Notes: a model not told the origin generated them from the letters alone. Counted from the stretch's first letter, positions 11,142 through 23,816 are shown. The stretch: 64,000 nt of DNA from Akebia trifoliata (GCA_017979445.1 CM030717.1:17099288-17163287); one strand, 5' to 3'. Numbers and translations are program-made.

Positions 11142-14100
11142 TGTAAAACCCCGAATTTCTGATTTGTATCTCGAGGAAAAATAAATAGTGAAATTTTGAG
11201 AAAAATATTGAAAGTGGGACTTAGGGGTAAAATTTTAGGATGTTTCTGATCATTTTTAATGGAATCTGACCTCATCATTAGATTCAAAATGATCGAAAAA
11301 CATAGTTTAGCCTGTAAGCACGCTCAAATGCGAGTCCGAATATAAAAGTTACAAAATCCTCGATTACCGGGTCGGACCAGGCTAAAACAGTGACTTTTTG
11401 TTAGAGGAATAATTTTTAAAATTCGATCATACCATTGGGTTCATAACGAAAAATTATTCAACATAGACTATTTATTTGTCATTTTTGGAGATCAGGAAGT
11501 CGAATTATCGCCAAAAACGAAAATGACATCAAGTTTAGGGGTCACGTCAGGCTAAAAATGTAAATTTTTGATGGAGACATAATTTGTAGAAATTGACTAT
11601 ACCATTAGATCCGGAACGAAAAATTAGGCGAAATAGTATATTCGTTTGTCAGTTTTGGAGACCGAATGACCAAGTTATCGTCGATCAAAACAATAGGCGA
11701 AATACCGATTTCGTCCTAACTTTTATAAAAAAAAAAAAAAAAAATTTAATTTTTTTTATATAACTCATCTTCCCCAACGCGTCATATGGCCGAGACATAT
11801 AAAACGAAAATTTGTTTTTTTTCTCTCCGATCTTCCACCTCAGATCTCTCGCAAACGGTCCACTTTCAACGATCGTCGCAGAAGAGAAAAAGGTCCGCAG
11901 CTACGTTCTCTACAAAACCCACCCTACCTTTCTTCGTTTCACTTTCTATTTTACCCGATATCGTCAAAAATCAGCCGTATTTGGATACGGAAATTTCAAA
12001 ACTTTGACCTCGGATTTCGTTCGTTTCGGGGTCAAACCGTCTTCCGACGTAGAAGGGAGAAACGTCCGCAGCCTCATTCTCTACGTAACTCAACCAAATT
12101 CCTTCCGTTTTCTCGTCTTTTTCATCCCGTATAGTAAAAAATCAGCCGTATTTTTATACGGAGATTTTCGTCACTTCGACCTCGGTTTTCATCGATTTCG
12201 GGGTCAAATTACCTTTCGCCGTAGAAGGGAGAAGAGACGAGCACGTCGAGTTCTTCAAAACCACCAGGTCGATTTCAAAAATCAGCCGCTTCGAAGTTCG
12301 GTCCGTCTCGATTTCCGCGCTGATCGCCTCGATTTTCGTGCACACGCTTTGATCCTTTCGCCTAGAGATAGTAAGGAACTCTCAATTTCTATTAGTAATC
12401 TAGATTGTGAAAATTGCATTTAGGATTTTGTCGAAAAATTTGGATGTATTTTTAAAATATAGAATTATTTTGTTATTTCAAAAATTCACGCCAGAAATTG
12501 CATGTTTGATATGTTTAATTGTATTTTTAATAAATTATACGTTGGTAGGGTATTTTAACGGGTTATTGCCATAAATTGGGTCTTGTGCACTGCTCGGACC
12601 CCGTTTTGATATGAAATTTGTATTTTTTTTCAATATTATTGATAGAAATAAATTCTATAGTTGAAAAATGTGATTTAATATTCAATGAACTCATATTGAG
12701 TTGATGAATATCAGAAAATGGATATTTTATGAAGAGATTGAAAACTGTAAAAGTCGAAAAAAGGGACAAAGGGTATGAAACAGTAAAATGTCAGAGTCAC
12801 ATCCGAGGGGTGATGTCTGCATTTTACGTTGTTGTGTTGTATGCAGGTTGGTGAACGGATATCCAGGAATAATGTTACTGGTTGCATGTTTATTTACTTT
12901 CTGTTAGCGCGAGGCGCTCTGTTATGTTATTTATTTTAGGCCGGGTGGCCACACTTGCATGGTAGGAAACTGGATATCTATTATCAACCTTGTATTGTTA
13001 ATTTCTCTTTTATTTTCAAATGAAAATAATATACATATGTAGCTATTTTGTGAGCTGTTAAAGAGTTTGTGAATGCCTGAAGGGATAGTGCGTCATATCA
13101 TCCGGAGTGGTGTACTATCCTGGGATGTACGGTAGGGACTACCAAGCTCATACGTGGTATGGGACGCGTATGAGAGTGGAGTCACAACTGGAATCCGGGT
13201 TTATTCCTCTCTATCTTTACCAGTGAACTTGTAATGTAAAGGTGGTCGTATACGAATGGTTTGTATATTTGGGAATCGCATGTACGCCCTATAGGCATAG
13301 ACGAAGATGATTGGTCAGTGATCACTAACAATCTATAGTAGTCGAACGTTCTGACACATCGAAAAGAGACCCATTGCTTACGGTCACGTCAAACGGCCAG
13401 CCTGAGCCGGATAAATGGTCAACCAAGCGTGGTAAACAGCGACCAGCCACAAAATCAGGAACTAAAGCCAGAGAAGAATTGTAACATCATGTCCCGACTG
13501 GGAGCGATCCAGTCGTGAATCCCAACTCTCTAATTCCAATACTCCACCATTGTGTATTATGTATCTGTTGCTTATTTTGATATATAAAATGAATTGCATG
13601 TTTAATGTTTCTATTTGATCAATTAGATTTGTATAAAAGGAGAATGTTATAGTGAGTAATGCTGATTGATGTAATGTCAGTTTTAAAATGTTTAGTTGCT
13701 CATCCCTGGCTATATGTACCAGTTAATCGTAGTTTCTTTTGTAAAATTTTATTTATTTTAAAATGATTCAGTATGTTTATTCTTTCATGTTAGGAGAGGT
13801 TATTGGCAGAAATTGTTGCTTCCTTACTGGGTAACCATTGTTACTCACCCTTTCCTTCTCCATTTTTTAGTCTCAGATTCAGAGCTTGGCGAGGCAGGTA
13901 TAGAGCACGAGTGAAGATCATCTGGTCGGTCAGATAGACAACCAGAGTTCGTTACCTGGTGAGTATTGGGGCTACACCCCCTAGTGGGTCGATTTGTCTA
14001 GGAGTATTATAGATTTGTATTGAGCGTTAGGACTCCTGTTAGAGTGAGAAATTTTTGTATAATCCCGTAAATTTCTTCTTCCGCACTCTGATATACCGTA

Positions 14101-14301
14101 TATTATTTGATGTATATAGGCTTCCGCTAGTATTCTATTTTGTTTGTTTATATGCAGGATTGTATGTCGTCTATCAGGTGCAGGTTGAACGCCTTGGAAT
14201 GCTAACATAAACAGAGGAGACCATGCCGAAATTTCGAGGTGCCACCTACTACCTCGAGATCTGACATGGGGAATTGTGTTAGTGTTCGGCGGGGCGCCAC
14301 A
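11142..14301 (+). mobile_element. Solo LTR E, long-LTR Gypsy family, type 2
   Basis: It starts TGTAAAACCCCGAATTTC and ends GGCGGGGCGCCACA, and has the 5-bp duplication ATATT at 11137-11141 and 14302-14306. At 3160 bp with no primer-binding site or polypurine tract next to it, it is a solo LTR left by recombination. Its 3' half (from about 12780) is the block shared with A, B, C, D and H (CCTGAAGGGATAGTGCG, AGTCGTGAATCCCAAC, TGTTAGCG). Its 5' half matches D, not the type-1 LTRs. A 203-codon ORF at 11812-12423 is spurious. Confidence 0.92.
11893..12235 (+). repeat. 171-bp tandem duplication inside LTR E
   Basis: Two diverged copies, starting at GTCCGCAGC (11893 and 12064), each contain AAAATCAGCCGTAT, a TACGG closing stem, GACCTCGG and GTAGAAGGGAGAA. 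The homologous part of LTR D (about 59580-59780, minus) has one copy, so the duplication arose in the lineage of E. Confidence 0.75.
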
Positions 14302-14425
14302 ATATTAGCTCATTCTGAAACTTCTAACCCCATCAAAAGTAATGATTCAACTTCTAAACCACTTTTGATGAGGTTAGAAGTTTTAGAATGGACTGAGTTT
14401 TTACTATCACCGGATCTTGACCCTA

Positions 14426-14447
14426 TACACACACACACACACACACA
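14426..14447. repeat. (AC)n microsatellite
   Basis: Eleven AC dinucleotides just right of the split MITE. Confidence 0.9.
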
Positions 14448-14713
14448 TGCAACATACTTAGTATTGGTCCACTGTAGCTCATCTCCAATCTACGACATTT
14501 TTCATTTACCTTATTAGAAAAAAGAAAAAGGATATTATATACATATTTGCACAAATTGGTAGAGCAAGCTCATGGATTTTGAGTTGGGAATCACAAATTT
14601 TGGGGCTAAACATGGGTCCTTTCTTCAATTCATGTTTCTTTTATTTCTTATAACTTAACAAAAAAACGAGCATTATTCCTTTCCAAAAGAAAGTATTTTG
14701 AAGAAAGGAAACT

Positions 14714-14965
14714 TTATTATTATCATCATCATCAAATCTTATTATAAACATCTGAATTTTGATGGATGAATCATGGTCCCTCATTTAATTTTATTTAAGT
14801 TATATCATTTCTTTAAATCAAGAATATCCATATCTACTCTCACTATCTCAATACATGTTCTTTTTTATGCTCATTGCATATTTTTGGGTTTTCAACTTGT
14901 ATAGTCTTTCTAACAATGATTGAGAATGATTTTCATTGTTTATAAAATCATATCAATTTTCCTTA
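14714..14965. repeat. Dispersed repeat, copy 1
   Basis: About 250 bp that recur at 15378-15625 in the same orientation. They share ATTATTATCATCATCATCAA, CCATATCTACTCTCACTA and GGGTTTTCAACTTGTATAGT. The TCTACTCTCACTATCTCAATACATG part resembles the LINE block in intron 5 of the RAB21-like gene, so both copies may be RTE LINE remnants. Confidence 0.7.
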
Positions 14966-15377
14966 GAAAACTTAGGAATGATAAATTTCTTTGAAAAAAA
15001 ATGTCTAACCTCAAAGCTTGAAAAAAAAATATATATGAGATGTACATCATTAGTATCATTGGTTTTATTCCACCAAACTCAGGTTTCAATTAGTTTTGTT
15101 TCATACTAAAGTCTTTGGGGATGTAAAACTAGACGAGATCTAGTTTGGGCATGGGTTTTATAAGGTAGTTTGACCCAATTGAGAAAACACTTTAGCTTTC
15201 AAGCTCGCATTCTATCGTAACACGAGCAATAATCATATATTAGGATCTTTTATATTTTATGTTTTTGTGTAATTTTTATTTTAGTTTTCATAAAATTAAT
15301 GTTTTTTCAAGGTTTCTATTATCCCTTTTCAAAAGCAAGTACTTTGAACTTGATAAATTTATAAAGAAATGAACCTT

Positions 15378-15625
15378 TTATTATTATCATCATCATCAAA
15401 CCTTATTTTAAACATGTGGTTTTTTTATGGATGAATCTTGGCCCCTCATTTAATTTTATTTATGTCATTTCTTTAATTCAAGTGTGTCCATATCTACTCT
15501 CACTACCTCAATACACGTTCTTTTTTATGCTCATTACATACTTTTGGGTTTTCAACTTGTATAGTCCTTCTAACAATGATTGGGATTGATTTTCATTGTT
15601 TATCAAACCATATCAATTAACCTTT
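15378..15625. repeat. Dispersed repeat, copy 2
   Basis: Second copy of the 14714-14965 segment, offset by 664 bp, diverged by substitutions and small indels. The two could result from an old segmental duplication; the material between them is only partly alike. Confidence 0.7.
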
Positions 15626-15717
15626 CTTTAGATAACTTAAGAATAATAAATTTCTTTAAAAAAAAAGGTTTGACCTCTATTTATCATCGAAGCTTGCAAA
15701 AAAAAAATGAGATGTAC

Positions 15718-15952
15718 CACTACGTCAAAATGCGCCACAAACAACTACCCCCATAATCATTTTCAAGCAAAATGACTGCTCCTTCAATTGCAAAAGCAAT
15801 CGTTTAAAAATGAGTTATCTTTTATCTATGATAGATTTTGGTAGTAAGAAAAGATTTGCAATAAGCGACTATTAAAAGACAGTCGAAAGAAATGACTATT
15901 GATAACAGTCATTTTTTTTTATGGAATTTTAAGTAAATTTTTTTTTCTAGTG
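15718..15952. mobile_element. Small CACTA-like element
   Basis: It begins CACTACGTCAAAATGCG and ends with TAGTG, the inverse of CACTA. GACTG/CAGTC-like short subterminal repeats lie inside (GACAGTCG, AACAGTCAT). At 235 bp it could only be a deletion derivative. The flanking triplets are TAC and TTG, so there is no 3-bp duplication, which weakens the call. Confidence 0.4.
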
Positions 15953-16717
15953 TTGTTTATAACATTCCAGACTGGGTTTGATTGTTGTTGGTTAGGGGTT
16001 TGCTTTCTTTTAGAAAAATTTAGTTAGTAAATGCCTTAAATTTTCATTATGAAGGATGTTGGTGTTCATGAACTTGTTTTCTAGAATTTGTTGTGCTCAA
16101 GGAATGAAAAATTGGGTATCTTAGAGATGTATGATCAAATAGATAATTTCAATCCCACACTGAAAGTTTTATTCGACATCTATGAAAACTCAAATAGAGA
16201 GTTTACTTGGTTGACTCTCTATATGCGACTACCATAAAATCAAAATTGTGAGATTTAATCTAATACAACAAATATATCTAATATACAAGTAGCTCGAATC
16301 ATTCGTTATAGGAACTCAAATGAGACTTATTTCCGCTAAAAGTAGACTTGTCCATGGAAGACAAATGCTTTTGGTTCTCTTATCTATATATGTACTTCAC
16401 TGTTCCACTATCTAGAGATTCTAACCTTGTTGCAAGTTTTAACATTGTAAACTACAAACATAATCTAGATAATTATTGATGAACTTTGGAACCAATCTTG
16501 AAAACACAAATTTTCCATTAATAATTTATTAATAATTCACAAGGTGCAATAGAAGGTTCAAATAACATAGCTGAAATGAAAGGAGAAAATTTTACAAAAT
16601 AAATAGGAAAAAAGAAGAAAAAAAAAATTAGTTATTAAGAGACACATGATTAAGGAAAAATTTATCAAAATGGTAGAGTTTTCAAAGTTATTTACCAAAA
16701 CGATAAACTATAGCAAA
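15953..16717. other. AT-rich DNA, no feature recognised
   Basis: No ORF or repeat unit was found. Near 16640-16717 TTTACCA and ATGGTA motifs lead into the palindrome at 16718. Confidence 0.4.
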
Positions 16718-16754
16718 TATTTTCGAAAATGGTAATTTACCATTTTCGAAAATA
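16718..16754. repeat. Perfect palindrome, 18-bp arms
   Basis: The arm TATTTTCGAAAATGGTAA at 16718-16735 and its exact reverse complement at 16737-16754 are separated by a single T. It could extrude a cruciform or be the centre of a foldback element whose flanks carry related TTTACCA/TGGTA motifs. Confidence 0.95.
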
Positions 16755-17099
16755 ATTTTTTCACTAAAATGGTAAAAATAGTAAAATCGAATATTTTTTT
16801 GTACCAAAAATATCTTTTTTTATTTTACTTATGTATTTACCATTCTAACCTTAATAATACATTAAAATTCATCTAATCCTTTGAGTATTTTTAATTTTTT
16901 TAACAAAATTATGTTCTTCGTCTTCTCCATCTTCCTAAATCTAAAATCACATACTCATTTCTTCTCTTGCGCAAACGGATCTTCAGGTATACCAAAGTTG
17001 AACACCGGTAACAAATTAAAGTGCCCAACATCATCTTCTTTCTTGGTCAATTCACTCTCTTGCTCTATTTACTCTCTAAATTGATCTTCTCTCTTAGGT

Positions 17100-17700
17100 T
17101 TTTTTTTTAAACATATTTAAAACTATATTTGTTTGGCTAATAGTTCAACTTCCTTCTTTTTTATTTTAGGGTTATTTTTTTTATACACAAATTAAAGTAC
17201 ACTGTGATTGATTAATAGTTCAATTAAATTTTATTTTGTTTAGGGTTAATTTTAATTTGTTTTACATATTTACAGTTATTTTTTATTGATTAATTGCTCA
17301 ATTAAATTCTTTATTATGCTTTAGATTTTTTTAATATTTTGACCTGCATTTTTATTTGTTGATGGCTCAACTAAATTTCTTCATATTATTTTAGGATTTT
17401 TTTTACATATTTAAACCAACAAAATCATGGGATTCTGAACTACATTGTGATTGATTAATAGTTCAACTAACTTTCATTTTGTTTCAAGGTTAATTTTATA
17501 TTTTTACACATTTAAGTTATTTTTATTGATTAATAGCTCAATTAAATTTCTTCTTTTGTTTTAAGTTTTTTATAAATATTTCAACCTGCATTTTTACTTG
17601 TTGATGGTCATACTAAATTCGTTCTTGTCGTTTTAAGATTTTTTTTTTTAATTTTAACTAAGAAAATCATGGGATTCTCATCTCCTATATTTTATTTTAT
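17100..17700. repeat. Degenerate AT-rich tandem repeat
   Basis: Roughly 110-130 bp units with a TTTTAGGxTTxTTTTT run, ACATATTTAAA, GATTGATTAATAGTTCAA and a TAAATTTxTTxTT link recur about five times. Two units also share AAAATCATGGGATTCT. Units are too diverged to set exact borders. Confidence 0.6.
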
Positions 17701-18099
17701 CAATTTTAATCAAAATAATCAATTCAGCTAGTTTGAGAAAGTTTTCTTAAATAAATCTTAAAATCTTTATTGTTTGAATGTCGAAGAAATAAAATTTGAG
17801 ATAGAGGAAAAAATTATTACCATATTCCATGATTAATCCTTTATTCAGACAAATTTAAAAAAAATTCTAAGAATTTTGTAATTATAATAAAAAACGTCGA
17901 TCCAAACATGAAGCTATCACATAAGATTTTAGGTTTAATTATATCCATTAACATTCCTAGAAACATATAAGTAGCATCCACTGTATACTTTCAACCTATT
18001 GATTCATGATTGCAATACTCAACATTTTTCATAAAAGATTTTTTTATAATTTGATCCCTTGGACATTTGAATATAATAAAAAAAACTCAATGTCAAAAG

Positions 18100-18880
18100 G
18101 TTCTTTATAATATAAGATCGAAATGTATTTTACATAATGTTAGAAGAGTTTTTCTAACATTCAAGTCATAAAAAAATTTATTCTATCAAAAGGATTCCAA
18201 TGTACGCTTTCATCCTATAGACCCATTATTATAACAATCAACATTTGTCAAGAAGGATTTATTTATACATTTAATCCTATAGACACTTAAATACAATGAA
18301 AAATTCAATCTCAAAAGACTTATTTTGATATTGTATAAATTACATTCTGATCTCATGCTAAAAGATTTTTTTGACATAAACAATACATTATGATATAATG
18401 TCAAAATGATCATTCTGACATTGTATACAATATATTCTGATATAATGTCAAATATAATTCTGACATTATATTAAAATAATTATATTCAAGTGTCCACAGG
18501 ACAAAATGTACAAATAGATTTTTTTTTAGAAATGTTGATATTTTTATTATACAAAAGGTGTCTATATAGATCCTTTTGATGTAAGCAAATTTTTTTTTAT
18601 GAATTTAATGTTAAAAAGATTCTTCTAACATTATATTTAAGTGTACATATAGGATCAAATATAAATTATACATAGGAAATCCTTTTGATATAATTTATTT
18701 TTTATGAATTTAATGTTATAAAGATCCTTCTGTCATTGTATAAATTACATTCTGATCTTATATTAGAAGGATCTTCTAGCATTGTATACAATACATTCTG
18801 ATATAATGTCAAAATGATCATTTTAATATTATATTAAAAACATTGTACTCAAGTGTTCATATGATGAAATGTACAAATGA
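18100..18880. repeat. Dispersed repeat with inverted TGTCA/TGACA motifs
   Basis: Repeated modules of TCTGACATT, ATACATTCTGATATAATG and AAAAGGATCCTTTT-like sequence, mixed with AAGTGTCCATAGGA and AAATGTACAAAT. The same vocabulary recurs at 27127-27530 and 60500-60750, and in traces near 24000 and 25000, so this is a genome-dispersed family native to this locus. Confidence 0.6.
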
Positions 18881-18899
18881 ATCATATATTTATGAAACA

Positions 18900-20155
18900 T
18901 ATCATGAATTTTTTTTTTTTTCTGAAATCTGAACAATGAATGAAAATTACAATCACTGTATAGCTATGGTAAAGTTTAAATTCTCTTAACATGTATAGAT
19001 AAATATGACACTAATTGTAGATACTACTAAATACATGAAATAACTATGGTTTATTAAGATTTCAAGTTATTTTGTATTATTTATTAAATTAAATATTCAA
19101 TTTTCATTAGTCTATATTAAGTCAATCGTGTTGTAAATTGTTCTAATATACATTGACATAATATGTTATCCTCTTTTTATGATACTAAGTTTCATATTTT
19201 TTATACATTTTTAAAAATAAGATAATATATTTTTAATATTTGTTTCGACGTGTGTTGCGTGTAACATGAAAAGATTTGAACAACTCTTCTTAAATTTAAC
19301 ATCTAAGTAGAATACATGTTTAAATTCTATGAGCTTTACTCCACTACTATCTATGCCACATGTTCTAATGTGTAACAATTTAATTTTTCTCCTCATAGAG
19401 AAATTTGATCTAAAAAATGGTTACTTTTCATTTGGAATTAAAAATATTTCTATTTTAAAGGTAGGATTACATTGATATTATATTTTTGAAATTTGTATCG
19501 TAGTAATGGAATTGATTCTCACTCAAAGGATTACGAGATTTGTATAGAATTATTTTGGAATAAGTACTTTGACATGCTAATAGAGATAATATTAGTTTTT
19601 TTTTAGACTGTACTTAATACAGTCTTAAAAAATAAAATTTTTGTTGAATTTAATTGAATTTTTTATTGTACATAATTATTATATTTTTTTACTTCTTAAG
19701 AACACATTGAATATTAGTAAAGAACTTTTTAAGTTTGGTATGGTACGATGAGGTTTTCAATAGGATCTCATGAGGCATATTGATACACAATCACTTTTTA
19801 AAGTCTTTACGCATTTGTGCAATGAAATTTAAAGAAATTGGTAAACATGTACATTTCGTTGGTTGTGCATTGGCGCTTTAGGTAATTAAGAAAAAGTTTG
19901 AGTTATTAATTTAATCTTAGTTCTAGACACTACTTTTATAAATATTGATGTTTATTTAAGTACTGGTCATGTATTCTTATGCATTTGCAAATATGAGTAT
20001 TTGAACATATCCTAATGATAGTCTCCCGTATATTTTCTAATTATTTATCAATGTATCTTAAATACTCTTATTGTGTTAATAATGAACGAGAATTTTACAT
20101 CAAAAAGTTTGTCAATTACCCCGTATGAATTATTGAACTACGATTTCAATCATAT
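18900..20155. other. AT-rich DNA without recognised gene
   Basis: There is only one ORF of 61 codons (minus, 19211-19396) and no resemblance to known proteins. I found no repeat structure beyond A/T runs. Confidence 0.4.
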
Positions 20156-21840
20156 TGAAAGCGCCCTCGATCCACAGGGTGCGCGGATCCGCTTTTGACC
20201 TTGAGGTTTGGGAGTCGCCACCTAATTATTACGGTCTAGGAACCGATCAATGACTCTAAATGGATAAAGAACTAATCTAGAATCGAAAAAAAATTAAATT
20301 TGGGGATCATGTTACAGGGTTGGAAGGTGTTAGGCACCAACCCCGCCCGGTCAAAGCCGGTCTCTACTAACTTCCCAAATAAATTACATTGCTAAAAAAA
20401 CCTAGATAATAAAAAAAAGTAAGAGATTATACCTTTTCGATAGCAAATATATTGTTTCTTCAGATCCGACAAAAAATTACTCTTTGTTTCGTTCTGTCTC
20501 TGAATTTGATTTCTAATCTCCGAGGTAAGGTATCTCATTTTTTTTTATCTGGACTCTTCGAGTTTGTTATGGATTTTATGGTGTTTTTGGAGGGCTTTTA
20601 GGTGTTTTTTAAGTTAAAATCGAAGGAGGGATGTTAGGTAAGAAGTTGGGACTCCAAAACTAGGGTTTATGGGAGGCTAGGGGGCTTTTAGACCTACTTC
20701 TCTTAGGGTTTATGATTTGATACGAAAATAGGGTGTAGGGACCTCTATTTATAGATTTTTTTATGGGTGGATTTAGATAGAGTTAGTGTTTAATTAGAGT
20801 TGTGTTTTAATTAGAATTGTTTTAGGTAGAGTTGTGTTTTAATTAGAACTCTATTAGATAAAGTTATTATTTAATTAGAACTCTATTATGATTTTGACTT
20901 TTGATCTTATTTGTTTAACTTTTAATATTTTGACTTTAGTCTTAATTGATTGACTTTTAATATCTTGACTTCAGTCTTGCTTAATTGACTTTAATTTTGA
21001 CTTTAGTCTTACTTGATTGACTTTAATACCTTGACCTTAGTCTTGCTTGATAGACTTTAATTTTTTGGAGAACCCTCCTCTATTATATCTTTAATTCTTT
21101 GGACCCCCCAATGGAGGGGTCCTTAAAGAAATATCTCACGAACCCTCAATAATTTTCCATGAGAGCTCGATTGATCGATTTTTTTATTTCAAAATTTTAA
21201 ATTAATTTCATTAATGTTTCACTTTAATTATTTAATATTTTATATATTAATTTCGAAAATTTTAATTATGAAAATTGTGAAATTATCGTTTTACCTACGG
21301 AGAGGACTTTTCACGTTTTAAGTCGATTTTTAATGTTCTAGGATGTTTTAGAATTGATTTTTTGTAAGAAATTCAATGAAAATATTAGTTTGTATTATTT
21401 ATGAAATTTTTTGTGTGAAATGATCGTGAACTTTATGAGGGGCATTTTCGTAATTTTATCAAATTTTGTGAAAATTAGCGAAATGATTTATTTGGTTTCG
21501 ATTTGTTATTTTATGTGTTTGAGAGAGCTTTCCTAAGCGTAACGTAGGCTCTAGGGTCGTTTTGATGTTAGGGGTATTTTGGTAATTTGGTTATTTTTAA
21601 TGATTTTTATCGTAAAGCTTCTTTTTGTCTAAAAAATGATGATTTGTAAGTTTCTGGGGTTATATTTTCCTAGTGTAGCGTGGTTTCTACAGTTTTGTCA
21701 GTTCGAGATACCTCATCTAGATTTCTGAAATATTTCTGGTAACAAAATAAAACAATGGAATAAACATCCATCATTGGGAACCGTTGCAATCGGGTTGACG
21801 AGTTGATTAATCAGGCGAGTGCAAAAATGAGGTGTTTACA
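20156..21840 (-). mobile_element. Solo Tat-type LTR I, diverged
   Basis: This is the reverse complement of the LTR family of element F: the end TGAAAGCGCCCTCGATCC, the GGCACCAACCCCGCCCGG block (about 20330-20350), and the far end GGTGTTTACA. It is 1685 bp long. A minus-strand TATAAATAG lies at 20745-20753. The flanking 5-mers CATAT and CACAC do not match; the right flank is a (CA)n(TA)n tract that may have replaced the duplication. No binding site or purine tract adjoins it. Confidence 0.85.
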
Positions 21841-21865
21841 CACACACACACACACAATATATATA

Positions 21866-21907
<42 letters not shown>
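21841..21907. repeat. (CA)n(TA)n microsatellite
   Basis: CA then TA tract abutting the start of solo LTR I. Confidence 0.95.
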
Positions 21908-21910
<3 letters not shown>

Positions 21911-21970
21911 TACCTCCATTTAATACTCTTTTTTATATGTATATGTCATCTTGAATAGATTATCAATAAG

Positions 21971-22186
21971 TTGAAATTGACTAATTCAGAATTTTATGAG
22001 GGGGTCTTTATTCCATTTTATAAGGTTTATGAGAGGAAAGAGGAAAATGATATTCAACCTGAAAGCAAAAATCCAAAAATTGATAACTTGAAGAAGAAAA
22101 TGACGGTGATAAAACGGAAACTGAAAGATCATTCTAAAGTTATTCAAAAATTAAAAAAAAGACATAAAATATTTGAAGTCATCTAA
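21971..22186 (+). pseudogene. Exon-like ORF, lysine-rich coiled coil
   Basis: An open frame of 71 codons without its own ATG start (opens at TTG). Residues 40-66 are Lys-rich with heptad spacing (MTVIKRKLKDHSKVIQKLK), a likely coiled coil. I do not recognise the family. Together with the open stretches at 22326, 23446, 23605 and 25477 it may be a decayed multi-exon gene or transposon protein, on the plus strand. The frame could be chance, but amino-acid use is protein-like. Confidence 0.35.
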
Positions 22187-22325
22187 TGAATTCGTCCTTA
22201 AGGTGTTATCCCTCTACTATATATGATGAATCCACATAATAGGTTACATCCACTTAGAAATTATTATGAATGATTATTTTAATATTTAACAATACAACGT
22301 TAAATTCGACAAAATCTCGGATTTT

Positions 22326-22778
22326 GTGCCTTCGAAAATCAAGTCATCTTCCTCTACCAACACTTTCGTCGATCCCTTCGATATGCCTAAAATATCGACT
22401 TTTACCACGGACTCAGTCGATCCTTCAAGTATATCCAAGTCATCACCTCCAACAATGATCTCCACTTTTCCTCCTAGTATACATAAAGCACCTTCTTCCA
22501 CAAATGCCTTCACAAATAAGTATCCACCTAATGAAGAGGATATTGGAATCAATATTGAAAAGACAACTGAAATACTACCAATAAACCGGACACCTGAAGT
22601 GTCATTATTCTCTTTTACAAAGTATAAAGTATCTTGCATGAACAATGTTAAAAATATATTTGGATTAAGTTTTATGATCATTTCTTATTTCTTATTCAGT
22701 TGTTTACTAAGATTGATAATGGATATAGTTCACCTAATATTTTCAAAATTAATTATCTCAATAATGAACAAAAACTGA
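22326..22778 (+). pseudogene. Exon-like ORF rich in Ser, Thr and Pro
   Basis: 150 open codons beginning at GTG; the first in-frame ATG is at 22383. Residues 1-85 are Ser/Thr/Pro-rich with repeated SKSSP/SSTNxF/PSSIxK patterns, as in a disordered linker; the end turns hydrophobic and is probably not coding. It lies 139 bp beyond the coiled-coil ORF in a different frame. A coding relic is plausible, but no function can be given. Confidence 0.35.
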
Positions 22779-23445
22779 AATTTAAATTCGATGTTAATAA
22801 GGTATGTATATACTTATTGTTTAAAATTTTAATATAGAAAAATTCACTCATATCCACCTCATGTGTTGTCTAGTTTTTTAAACTTATATGTCATTGATTC
22901 GGAAATTGTTATCTATATCATAAATGTCTCTCACCGTTTTATGTAAATCTCATTTTATTAATTTTTTTATAGTCTTATTTTAATAGTACCTTCTAATTTC
23001 TATTTTTTATAGGTTAGACCCTCATTTCCTCCTGTTAATCTAAAATTTGAAGACATCAACAATCTAACTAGGGGGAAATCATCAAATTTTGATAAAAAAC
23101 ATGTGGTCTTTGTTTAATAGTACCAATCTGATCTATTCAATATATTTATTTTATGTTATAAGAATTTAAATAGATTTATTTGATTTTAAATGTTTATCTA
23201 TGTGCATTTACAATTTCTTATTGCATGTTGTTAAAATTATTACGGTGAAATCGAATTTTTTATCCTCGTATTGGTTGACATCTTTAATGAGTAAGGTGTA
23301 TAAAATTTGAAATATATATTATCTAAAATGTTATATCATAATCAATTTAAATACAATTCGTTATACTCATAAACAATTGTTTATTTCATATTTTAAAAGT
23401 ATGAAGTATAATACGAGTAATTTATGTAATGTTGTTATTTCTTAT
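22779..23445. other. AT-rich gap between exon-like ORFs
   Basis: Possible introns of the same relic; a short open stretch after an AG at about 23013 encodes a peptide beginning VRPSFPPVN. No other feature was seen. Confidence 0.35.
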
Positions 23446-23691
23446 AGGAAGGTGAGTATTCTATGAACCTTGGGAAACCTAAGAGGAATGTCAAATTTTT
23501 AGTATATTTGAAGCCATCATCATATGTACCCTTAGATATACGAAAAAGAAGAAAATATAGAATGAGTTGACCAATGAAAAATTAACATTGATAAATTCAT
23601 ATCATGCTGATATAAATTTGGAGGATGGTTATTGTATTTCGAATGTATCTATTGATTCACTCAGGGGGTTTGGTGGTTGGACGATCAGGTA
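23446..23691 (+). pseudogene. Two exon-like fragments of an unknown protein
   Basis: After TTATAG at about 23449, an open frame encodes a basic stretch (KPKRNVKFLVYLKPSS, then DIRKRRKYRM) and stops near 23570. From about 23580 a second frame encodes INSYHADINLEDGYCISNVS followed by a Gly-rich turn RGFGGWTI, and ends at a GTAAT donor-like site at 23692. The sequence looks like coding DNA broken by a stop, but I cannot name the family. Confidence 0.3.
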
Positions 23692-23816
23692 ATATTTTTC
23701 CATATTTGAATTTTATTTTTTGTGATAATTCTGGAATAAACAAATATGTCTCTAACTTTGTTATCACACAAATAATTAATGGATATTTCAAGTTTTTTAA
23801 AAGAAAAGAGTTGTAA

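Larger units (their letters stand above)
11036..14398. mobile_element. Second MITE copy, split by a solo LTR
   Basis: The left piece (11036-11141) has ACAAACGTTTGTCTCATA, GGGTTAGAAGTTTTG and the GAGGATGAT module seen in the 10331-10711 MITE. The right piece (14302-14398) has the inverted AGCTCATTCTGAAACTTC and AACCCC parts. Removing the solo LTR and one copy of its ATATT duplication rejoins the MITE near its centre. The right piece also has an extra inverted pair around ACTTTTGATGAGGTT. Confidence 0.65.

Noticed and set aside
11812..12423. 203-codon ORF
   Set aside because: It lies wholly in a solo LTR, over an internal 171-bp duplication, and the homologous part of LTR D has no matching frame.
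15718..15952. Firm CACTA transposon
   Set aside because: Kept only as a tentative feature: terminal similarity is short and there is no 3-bp duplication.
21836..21850. Target duplication for solo LTR I
   Set aside because: Flanks CATAT and CACAC differ, and the right one is within a microsatellite, so no claim can be made.
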